Made by a program: the position numbers and the translations under genes
Notes under the pieces: generated by a model
What the model was told of the DNA's origin: nothing
What the model saw: the letters and a program-made list of their open reading frames with translations, nothing else
Database searches by the model: none
Assembly (NCBI RefSeq): GCF_032118995.1
Contig: NC_092665.1
Location: forward strand, 1,586,001-1,650,000
Direction of reading: 5' to 3'
Length of the DNA stretch: 64,000 nt
DNA from: Asterias amurensis
Taxonomy: Eukaryota > Echinodermata > Asteroidea > Forcipulatida > Asteriidae
Shown here: positions 57,901 through 64,000 of the stretch, in pieces
Layout: each line of letters starts with the position of its first letter
Position numbering within the stretch: the first letter of the stretch is position 1

Positions 57901-60900
57901 CACAAATATTGGTTTAATGATTAAGATATCTGCTTTAGAAAACAGGAGTCATGGGTTCGAATCCCACCCAGTTGCGGAAAATGTCAATGTCTGCCTGATT
58001 TAAATACAAAGACAAATAAAAGTCTGAAGACAGAAGGCATGAGTAGTGTGCCTGTGGAATAGTTGTCGTGAGTTTATCCCGAACCTTTGTAATAAGGACT
58101 TCCGCTACATCCCTGTGGCCGTTCAGCGCGGAGAGATGGAGAGCCGAGAAGCCATCATCCTTCTTCACGTTGACCAGCTGTCTAGCTCGCGTGACTAGCT
58201 TCTCAGTTGCACTGGAAATTCAAGTAAAAGAACAAAAAAATAATAGGTTGTGGTTCTAATCCCACCCAAGTAACTCGGCTGTGGATTTTTTATCACAGAC
58301 GTTAGGAAAGTACTGAGGATGCAGTACTTCAACACATCGGTGTAAGGGTCAAACAAATTATTTTTTTTATCCCTGATGAAAAACTAGAATCTATAAAAAC
58401 GGTGCAGTACCTGCTGGTTACACATAGGATTCGAACTGCCTCTAGTCCACAGGGCTAGCTCGGTGGTTCAGTGGTAAGACACCTATCTGCTCTGGCAATG
58501 CCAAGGTTTTGGTTTCGAATCCCACCGGGGTGATTTTTTTAATTTTTTTTATGCAAGTCGCTAGACACACAAGGCCTAAAGGCCACTTCAAGGTGTGGGC
58601 TACAATTGTTTGTCCAGAGGCTGTTGCCACCTACTCCTAGGGCTGAAACAGGGTTACCCCTTTTTACAGTCCATATGGATGTAGGCTTGGGTAACATCAG
58701 TCCGAAGCCTGGCCGGTAGAGCAGAAAGCGCTACCTCCCCAATTTTATGTAGCAAGTGTCACGACCGGGACTCGAACCCACACTCTGCTGATCAAACACC
58801 AGAGTTGAATTCAGTGATCTTTACCGCTGACATACCCCTGTTTGACATACCCCTGTTTATCAGCCATACTTTTAGAACATTCCCTGGGTAGCATACAACC
58901 CCAAGCTTTATTTATTAACCCAACAAAATACTGTCTCAGCCCTCTCAGGTTCCCATTTATACACCCGGGTGAAGAGAAGCAACTATCGTTAAGCGCCTAC
59001 AACACACAGAGGTACTTACTAGTGGTTTCCTTTTAAGGCAGCGTGGTGTAGTACATTGAATCCACGTTGATTCTTTAGCGTGAAAAGTGCTCCGCTTGCC
59101 TCTACTAGCATATCTATTATATCTTTACAATTCTTGGCTATTGCATCGTGTAGGGCAGTGTCACCGTACGAATCCTTTGGTTCGAAGAAAAATACCAGAG
59201 CAGAAAATGGTTAGTGGACTGACGTCTTGACCCTTAAAGGCAGTGGACACTATTGGTAATTAGTCAAAATAATTATTAGCATAAAACCTTTCTTGGTGAC
59301 GGGAAGAGGTTGACAGAAACACAAGAGCTTAAGCCTGGTGCTCTTATCCGCTCGGCTTGACATGCCACATGAATAAACAGAAAAAGCTCCCCCCCCCCCA
59401 AGGTACCAAGACGAGCTTTCTCATACCTGTAGGTTAGTGTTGCATTTGTGCCTGAGTAGCACTCGTACACAGGCAGTGAAGCTCTTGTTGACTGCTACAT
59501 GGAGACTGCTGCACTGGCCGTTGTTGACGGCGTCGATCTTGGCTTTCTTCTTCAAGAGGTATTCGGCTACATCCGGCTGATTTCTAAAGGGTAATGTAAA
59601 GGATAAACATGTACATCTTATCATGATCAGTTGGCTCTCCACTATAGATTCAGGTGCCCGCTGCCGTTTCCCAAGAAAGCAGCCACGTGTATAGCCCGAC
59701 TTCTGACGTCACACTTCGAGGCTCATGAACTATGACAGACATCTGCAGTTGAGCCTTCATCAATCACTGCCAATACTTAACTTTCACCTACATTCACTTC
59801 ACATGGAGAATCTAGTCAAATCCAGTGCCAGCCGTACCTGGACAATTTCCATGCCCCAACTGTGGACGGCTGTGCCGCTCTCGAATTGGACTATATAGTC
59901 ACATGCGAACACACTGAATGCACAAAGACGTCATCGTCGAATACGACGGACAACCTACTACTATATAACACTACATGCAATTACATGTACTGTGCATTAT
60001 ACACAGTGCACATCACAGTCTACCACGTGTACAACCTTGACAAGGAAACTTGAAATAAAATAATGAAAAGCGTACCCGAAGACAGCGTAATGCAGAGCAG
60101 TATCCCCTTCCTGATCGTGTATCTCCAGACTGGCCTTGCTCATCAGCAATACCTTGATGACTTCTAGATGACCTTGGTGGCTCGCAACCTGCAACGCAGT
60201 CTTCCCAGAGTTCATAGTGTTCACCTACATGTTAAGTGGGAGAGTAGTATTGGGGTCATTCTTAAGTACTGGGTCCAATTTCATAAAGGGTGTAAGCACA
60301 AAAACTTGCTAAGCACAGGAAAGTATTGCTTAAAGGCAGTGGACACTATTGGTAATTGCCAAAGACTAGCCTTCACAGTTGGTGTATTTCAACATATGCA
60401 TAAAATAACAAACATGTGAAAACTTGAGCTCAATTGGTCGTCGGAGTTGCGAGATAATAATGAAAGAAAGAAACACCCTTGCCGCGGGAAGTTGTGTGCT
60501 TTCAGATGATTGATTTTGAGACCTCAATTCTAAATCTGAGTACTCGAAATCAAATTCATGGAAATTGACTTCTTTCTCAAAAACTATGTTACTTCAGAGG
60601 GAGCCGTTTCTCACAATGTTTTATACCATCAACAGCTCTCCATTACTCGTCACCAAGATAGGTTTCATACTAATAATTACTTTGAGTAACTACCAATAGT
60701 GTCCACTGCCTTTAAGTGGGAGAGTCGTATTGGAGTAATTCTTAACTACTGGGTCCAATTTCATAAAACCTGTAAGCACAGAAACTTGCTAAGCACAGAA
60801 GACACAGGTTACCAGCCGAAACTACTGGCAACTGCACCTATATTACTATAAGCAAAGTATCAAGGTTTACAGAAGCAGGGAATTTCGCGCTCACATTAAG

Positions 60901-63350
60901 TGTATTTCAAACGTTAGCAGGGAATTTTAGCTTGTGCGCATGGGTACTAATACTAGGCATTCTTCGCTTACACGGCTAGCGCAGAAATTAGGCGCTTTCT
61001 TCTCAGTATAAGCAGAAAATGGTGATCTGAAGAAGTTCTACAATTTCTCCCTTTCAACTTGCGCTTGCATGATAACTAATATCATCATTACTACTATTAT
61101 TATCAATTGAATTTCTGCTATTCGTACCCAGTCAGGATGCTTGACTAGTAGTTCAGCAACTGCACCTTTATTGCCTTGTGCCGCTTCACTGACTAACTTG
61201 GCAGGGGCGTCGCTGTTTGGCGGATGAGAGATGATTTGGTCCAGTAACAATCGAAGATGACCTACAAGAATGAATCACCAATACAAAAAACAACAATATC
61301 AAGTCTTTGTTTGTTTGTTTATTTGTTTGTTTGTTTGTTTAGATGATCTTCCCATCAAGAGAACCAGCAAAACAACACAACAAAACAATATTAAGTCTTC
61401 GTTTGTTTGTTTCTATTGTTTTTTTTTGTTTTTTTTTTGATGATCTTGCCATCAAGGAACTCTGCAAACTCCCACAAGGGGATAAGGTGATCCCTGGCTA
61501 CACAGCAGTCGACGGTTGTATGTCAACGATTGTTCTGTCATCGAGGGCTAGATAGGTCTATGGTTTAAGGCCTACTCTAGTCAACTGTTTTTTGTTCAAC
61601 CCAAACCATTTAAAATTTACCCAAGCATTTTTCTCTTGTGGCTTATAACATTTGAAAGAAATACAATAAAATAAATTTGAGATTTTTGAAATGTTCAAAA
61701 TAAGTTAAGACACTACCTGACTGCTCCTCATCTCTTTCCGAGACAAGGGTGTTGTTCAGATCGGGAGCGTGAGGCCCAACTTGGGTGACGCAGGAGGGAT
61801 TAAAGGTCCAGGCTTGATCCTCAATCGAGATTCTCAGATCCCCATCTGGGTAAACTTTGAGAATCTTTCCTGTTTTGCCTAAAGTCTGCAAAGAAGTACA
61901 AATAGATAAAAAAAATACATATCATTTCAACAATCATTATACAAATGCCTATTGGACTCAATAATAGTGCTGGGCGAATAGTGAAATTTTGTTATTCGGA
62001 TACCGCTGGCCAACTATCCGAAATTAACCGGATATTCGAATAGTTTTTTCGCCGCTAGAGGGCGCTGTTCGTTTGTGAATGAGATCTTTTGGGCGGATTG
62101 ATATTAGTTTTAGACAGTGTCACTCGGTTCATTCATAAAAATGACCGGATCTAATTTAAAGATGGCGATTTGCTTTTTCTTTTGATCGTGATTGACTCTA
62201 CGTGAAGGAAAACTTTTGTAATCTTTGAACAAATTACGTCAGAAATGTCATTGTTTTAACTCTTCACGGAGGTGAGCATAGTTAAATACTTAATATATGC
62301 TGTTTTATGCTGTCTTAATAGAAGTTTCATAAGGATTCAGACAAAACATTCATATCAGTTGTCGCCCGACGTCCGCGGATATTAAAGAATATCCGGTTAC
62401 TCGGTTGTAATTACAGAATTATCCGGTTTGTAAATAGGTATTCGCGCCCTATGCGGATATCCGGTTAAGAAAAAAAAAGGCATTTGCGGTTACGGATAGG
62501 AAAACCTATTCGCCATTAACCGGATATTCAAATAATTCGCCCAGGCCTACTCAATAACAACACCAATAACAACAAATTCTTATATAGCGCATTTCACAAT
62601 AACAGTATCAATGCTCTTGACATCAGTGCCCTAGTCATGGGGCCAATAACATCCCTGTAATGTTTCTCAGCTCCCTTGGGAGTATACAGCCCTGAGCTGC
62701 CTGTAAGGCGCTTGTGGCTTTTTCATACACAATATCAACCTCTACCCTCGCAGGTACCCATTTATACCCCCTGGGTGAAGAGAAGCAATTATAGTGAAGT
62801 ATCTTTCTCAAGGACACAAGTGTCACGACTGCACTGCAGTGCTGCTTATCCCGTCAGTCATTACGGCCAGGTATCCCCTCCATTTAAAGGCACTGGACAT
62901 TATTGTAAATACTCAAAATAGGTTTTAGCATAAAACTTACTCGGTAGTGAACAATGGAGAGCTGTTTAAAGTATAAAACAACTGCTCCCTCTGAAGTAAC
63001 GTACTTTTTTGAGAGAAAGAGGTAATTTCTCACTCATACAATAAAAGAAAGCTCACATAAACTTGTGCAACAAGGGTGTTTTTTTCTTGCATTTTTCTCG
63101 CGCAACTTCGGTGACCAATTGAGTAAAAATGTTCACAGGTTTGTTTTTTGATGCATTAGTTGGGATACACCAAGTGACAATACTGGTCGGAGACAATGAC
63201 CAAAGGTATACCCTTTTTTTAAAGGAAGTGTTTTACTCTACTTACTACTTGCATATTGTCGCTCCATTCTCCGTGGCCGGCTTGTAGTTTCTTTACTTTG
63301 GTGATGTCAGAGCTAACTCGCACCTTGTCACCCTGAGCAAACACATCCAC
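51655..63350 (-). CDS. MIB2: MIB2, E3 ubiquitin ligase mind bomb 2 (3' 14 exons; N-terminus off-window)
   Basis: Exons, in coding order, are 63350-63246, 61885-61717, 61261-61128, 60224-60076, 59583-59427, 59174-59020, 58211-58085, 57610-57401, 56963-56785, 56356-56065, 54436-54325, 53487-53422, 53054-52962 and 51902-51655. All junctions are GT-AG and phases agree, giving 731 aa to the stop. Order of parts: MIB repeat, ankyrin repeats, then three RING fingers. The ankyrin part tracks human MIB2 closely ([54 protein letters not shown]). Mind bomb proteins ubiquitinate Delta/Serrate at the plasma membrane and trigger the ligand endocytosis needed for Notch activation. The missing N-terminus should carry the MIB/HERC2 and ZZ domains, about 280-300 aa by family length. 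The donor after exon 58211-58085 (GTTCGG) is weak. The linker exon 53054-52962 is the least certain. Confidence 0.93.
52013..52472. mobile_element. Family C MITE halves flanking a family E MITE
   Basis: Left: GGTCAATTTCACAAAGAGTT to CTAAGCCTAGGAAAAACT. Right: GCCTTAACTCTTTGTGAC to CCACCCC. The break is at the TTAA bounding the family E insertion. Confidence 0.75.
52069..52432. mobile_element. Family E palindromic MITE with TTAA duplication
   Basis: TTAAAGAAACATGTTGCC and GGCAATGTGTTCCTTTAA are the inverted ends, with TTAA on both sides. Subterminal TTGGATTGGACGAGTTGGTC and GACCAACTCAACAGATCC also pair. It is the same family as the copy at 48282. Confidence 0.88.
52675..52800 (+). mobile_element. 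tRNA-derived SINE piece (family F)
   Basis: ACTGAGAATACAGTGCTATC, GTGCAAGGGTTACACC and ATGCAAATTTAACATCTACC follow the order of the family body. The tRNA-like head is not distinguishable from the adjoining family G element. Confidence 0.55.
52809..52928. mobile_element. Small MITE with a perfect 30-bp hairpin
   Basis: Arms 52843-52872 and 52883-52912 are perfect reverse complements around a 10-nt loop. Outer AATGGGCTGTATTC pairs with GAATACGGCCCATT with one mismatch. It lies about 35 bp from the MIB2 linker exon, within the intron. Confidence 0.85.
53422..54436 (-). CDS. MIB2: MIB2 exons encoding RING 2
   Basis: Exon 54436-54325 carries CSKC and [10 protein letters not shown]. Exon 53487-53422 supplies [13 protein letters not shown], so the C3HC4 finger is split by an intron after the fifth ligand. 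Phases (1 to 1) agree across the junction. The intron holds half of a family B MITE at 53575-53695. Confidence 0.9.
53575..53695. mobile_element. Family B MITE, half copy
   Basis: TTGGTTGGTAATCCTGTTTT, ATCAAGGAAGAAATTTCATG and GCAGCTCTATGAAACTGGGC (trimmed) match the right half of the 19.74-kb copy. It lies in a MIB2 intron. Confidence 0.75.
53696..54324. other. MIB2 intron, no other feature
   Basis: The only structure noted is an 11-bp perfect stem, CTGTCTTTATC, around 54059-54085. No additional exon is seen. Confidence 0.4.
54595..54745. repeat. Imperfect palindrome, possible MITE
   Basis: ATCACTAGCGCTCG, GAAAAATATAGCGC and CCCATATC on the left are mirrored by GATATGGGATG, GCGCTACATTTTTCC and CGCGCTTGTGTGATAAC. 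A related half sequence lies near 61015-61080. Confidence 0.55.
54746..56064. other. MIB2 intron between RING 1 and RING 2 exons
   Basis: It is AT-rich. A family F SINE in reverse orientation occupies 55870-56020 (CACAGGCATGTTACTTGGGT as shared phrase), and a GGTGGGATTCGAACC tRNA-like patch lies near 55525. No additional exon is recognised. Confidence 0.5.
56065..56963 (-). CDS. MIB2: MIB2 exons: last ankyrin segment, linker and RING 1
   Basis: Exon 56963-56785 ([20 protein letters not shown]) matches the final ankyrin region of MIB2. Exon 56356-56065 begins with a Ser/Gln/Lys-rich linker and ends in RING 1: [22 protein letters not shown]. All C3HC4 ligands are present. The 58-codon linker is low complexity, as expected for this position. 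Confidence 0.92.
57401..61261 (-). CDS. MIB2: MIB2 exons encoding the ankyrin-repeat domain
   Basis: Seven consecutive exons (61261-61128 through 57610-57401) encode a run of ankyrin repeats with the GxTALHxA helix signature. Examples are [80 protein letters not shown] and GDTCLHLAL. The domain is expected to bind partners such as ligand tails. The protein breaks at exon borders follow the human MIB2 sequence as I recall it. Confidence 0.92.
57590..58010 (-). repeat. Tandem duplication of an exon's splice acceptor plus SINE head
   Basis: The end of exon 57610-57401 with its acceptor (plus strand ATGTCAATATCCGCCAGACC then CTTATAGG) recurs as ATGTCAATGTCTGCCTGACC at about 57712 and 57982, and in shortened form at about 57868. 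Between the copies lies a tRNA-like segment (GTTTAACGGTTAAGATATC, GGTTCGAATCCCACCC) at about 57641, 57761 and 57911. The period is about 120 then 150 bp. Confidence 0.8.
58245..58400 (+). mobile_element. tRNA-derived SINE (family F)
   Basis: GGTTCTAATCCCACCCAAGT (B box), CTGTGGATTTTTTATCACAG, GAAAGTACTGAGGATGCAGT and ATCCCTGATGAAAA follow the family order. It lies in a MIB2 intron. Confidence 0.7.
58450..58560 (+). mobile_element. tRNA-derived SINE head
   Basis: An A-box-like TAGCTCGGTGGTTCAGTGGT and a B-box-like GGTTTCGAATCCC lie about 45 bp apart, followed by a T-rich tract. The spacing suits Pol III promoters. It does not fold convincingly as a functional tRNA. Confidence 0.55.
58735..59012 (-). 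mobile_element. tRNA-derived SINE (family G)
   Basis: GTGTCACGACCGGGACTCGA and ACCCACACTCTGCTGATCAA (tRNA-like end) are followed by TTCCCTGGGTAGCATACAAC and CCATTTATACACCCGGGTG. It abuts the acceptor side of the exon at 59174-59020. Confidence 0.65.
59234..59313 (+). mobile_element. Family A MITE fragment
   Basis: TTAAAGGCAGTGGACACTAT through AGCATAAAACCTTTCTTGG, then truncated. It lies about 60 bp upstream of a MIB2 exon acceptor in the coding sense. Confidence 0.8.
60234..60805. repeat. About 95-bp direct repeats flanking a family A MITE
   Basis: GTGGGAGAGTAGTATTGGGG to CTTGCTAAGCACAGGAAAG at 60234-60323 is repeated at 60716-60805 (GTGGGAGAGTCGTATTGGAG onward) with about a dozen differences. 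The repeat includes a family B terminus (GGTCCAATTTCATAAA). The MITE lies exactly between the two copies. Confidence 0.8.
60330..60715 (-). mobile_element. Family A MITE, full length with TTAA duplication, inverted
   Basis: TTAAAGGCAGTGGACACTAT to GTGTCCACTGCCTTTAA. It is flanked by the direct repeats described at 60234-60805, in a MIB2 intron. Confidence 0.92.
61290..61450 (+). repeat. TTTG microsatellite and duplicated flank
   Basis: A GTTT repeat at 61307-61340 and a T-rich repeat near 61400-61438 each precede GATGATCTT(C/G)CCATCAAG. Thus a segment of about 100 bp with the CAACAATA(T)TAAGTCTT phrase is present twice. Confidence 0.65.
61717..63350 (-). CDS. MIB2: MIB2 exons encoding the MIB repeat
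   Basis: Exon 63350-63246 encodes [20 protein letters not shown] and GEWSDNM. Exon 61885-61717 continues [20 protein letters not shown] and WTFNPSCV. Together they form one MIB repeat as found between the MIB/HERC2 and ankyrin parts of MIB proteins. The 1.36-kb intron between them holds a hAT-like element, a SINE and a MITE. Confidence 0.92.
61964..62548. mobile_element. hAT-like non-autonomous DNA transposon
   Basis: The ends AGTGCTGGGCGAAT and ATTCGCCCAGGCCT are imperfect inverted repeats of the hAT type. The octamer ACTCAATA occurs directly at both flanks (61956-61963 and 62549-62556) and fits an 8-bp target duplication. The interior is rich in CCGGATATTCG-like phrases and lacks a transposase. 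Confidence 0.75.
62560..62850 (-). mobile_element. tRNA-derived SINE (family G), best body
   Basis: ATAGCGCATTTCACAATAAC, TCTACCCTCGCAGGTACCC, TTTATACCCCCTGGGTG and AAGGACACAAGTGTCACGAC mark the body on the complementary strand. The tRNA-like end is eroded after CACGACTGCACTGC. Confidence 0.7.
62884..63222 (+). mobile_element. Family A MITE, diverged
   Basis: TTAAAGGCACTGGACATTAT, ACAATGGAGAGCTGTT, CTGCTCCCTCTGAAGTAACG and GATACACCAAGTGACAATAC are family landmarks. It ends within 25 bp of a MIB2 donor site. Confidence 0.8.
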
Positions 63351-63454
63351 CTGTAGACCATGGATATGAGGAAAGACTGTTCAGTTTTGTTTTACAAACC
63401 ATGAGTAGCGATTGTCAGTTTTAATGTTTGGTGTAAAACTCACATAATGTGAAG

Positions 63455-63635
63455 ATGTCGTGGCAGAGTGGTCAAGTGCCCCGCACTCAAGCTCCAATGT
63501 TTCTGATCAGCAGAGTGTGGGTTTGAGTCACTTCTTGACAGTTGACACTTAAAGCAAGACACCTAACAACAACTGCTGCTTTCTTTGCATGGGACGTAAA
63601 CTTGTAGGCCCTATTCGTTGTGAAATGCATGTTAA
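63455..63635 (+). mobile_element. tRNA-derived SINE (family G), head visible
   Basis: An A-box-like TGGCAGAGTGGTCAAGTG and a B-box-like GGGTTTGAGTC lie about 60 bp apart, as in a long-arm (Ser/Leu type) tRNA. They are followed by AAAGCAAGACACCTAAC, the SINE body. This copy shows that family G is tRNA-derived. Confidence 0.65.
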
Positions 63636-63769
63636 AAAACTAAGCTACACATACTGCTAAAATAGGGGTTTGCCTTAGTGTTTCTGGCAGTGGCTGCTGA
63701 ATGCGCAGCAGCACCTTGTACTCCCCCCAACGTGATGCTGTATAAATGGGTATTATAATTTAAACTCAG

Positions 63770-63950
63770 TACCTGTCTTAAGCAGAAAATATTGCTAAAA
63801 AAAAATTCTGCTAAGCAGACATGAGTAGGATACCAGTCATAAAATAATACATGTAGCATGGTAGATTGGCTGGTAACCTTAATCTGGTAAGCATAAACTT
63901 TGTGCTTAGCTACTTTGTGTGCTTAAGCAGCTATATGAAACTAGGGCCTG
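63770..63950. mobile_element. Family B MITE
   Basis: TGCTAAGCAGACATGAGTAG, GGATACCAGTCATAAAATAA and GCTATATGAAACTAGGGCC (trimmed) match the family in order. It is upstream of the first MIB2 exon visible in the window, so in an intron. Confidence 0.65.
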
Positions 63951-64000
63951 GGTGTTATATTAGTGTTCTAATCTTCACCTTATTCAATGATCCTGGATGG

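Noticed and set aside
57641-57970. Possible cluster of tRNA genes
   Set aside because: B boxes (GGTTCGAATCCC) are good, but the acceptor and anticodon stems cannot be formed. The units are copies of a SINE head within a tandem duplication.
58450-58530. Possible functional tRNA
   Set aside because: A- and B-box-like sequences are present but no convincing acceptor stem or anticodon loop is seen. A T-rich SINE-like tail follows.
1-64000. Retroviral, LTR or Polinton remnants
   Set aside because: No reverse transcriptase, integrase, capsid or long terminal direct repeats were recognised. The repeats seen are DNA transposons, SINEs, possible LINE tails and tandem arrays.

Overview
The window looks like echinoderm nuclear DNA, most likely from a sea star. 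It is AT-rich, its genes have long introns, and it is crowded with small palindromic DNA transposons (MITEs), tRNA-derived SINEs, minisatellites and homopolymer G/C tracts. No bacterial, phage or organelle signature is present. The species call is an inference; deuterostome affinity rests on the gene content.

Four protein-coding loci can be reconstructed with consistent splice phases. (1) 4634-8742, plus strand: a six-exon, 719-aa protein of a metazoan family with a DNCAGQNK motif, resembling DUF7869-type proteins and possibly of transposase origin. (2) 18760-24693, plus strand: a four-exon hairy/HES1/4-class bHLH-Orange repressor of 457 aa. (3) 36971-34957, minus strand: a three-exon HES2-like bHLH-Orange repressor of 263 aa ending exactly in WRPW. 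(4) 63350-51655, minus strand: the last 14 exons (731 aa) of MIB2 (mind bomb 2), with a MIB repeat, ankyrin repeats and three RING fingers; its N-terminus lies beyond base 64000.

Loci 2 to 4 all belong to Notch signalling. MIB2 is an E3 ligase that ubiquitinates Delta/Serrate ligands in the sending cell, and HES proteins are nuclear effectors in the receiving cell. In human, HES4, MIB2, HES5, HES3 and HES2 all lie on 1p36, so this 45-kb neighbourhood may preserve an ancestral deuterostome linkage. A hand scan for the strict RBPJ/Su(H) octamer CGTGGGAA found ten sites. Three lie within about 4 kb upstream of the HES4-like start and seven lie in or upstream of the HES2-like gene; none was seen in the rest of the window.

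The remaining sequence is mostly repeats. 0-4.4 kb holds a duplication, a short tandem array and MITE fragments. 9-16 kb holds MITEs and a pair of 215-240 bp inverted repeats built on GCATATGC. 24.7-34.5 kb separates the convergent HES genes. 40.4-43.4 kb is a 53-bp minisatellite of about 56 units. 43.5-51.2 kb and the MIB2 introns contain nested MITEs. The commonest element (family A, about 19 copies) has TTAA target duplications and AGGCAGTGGACAC termini, and is probably Kolobok/T2-like.
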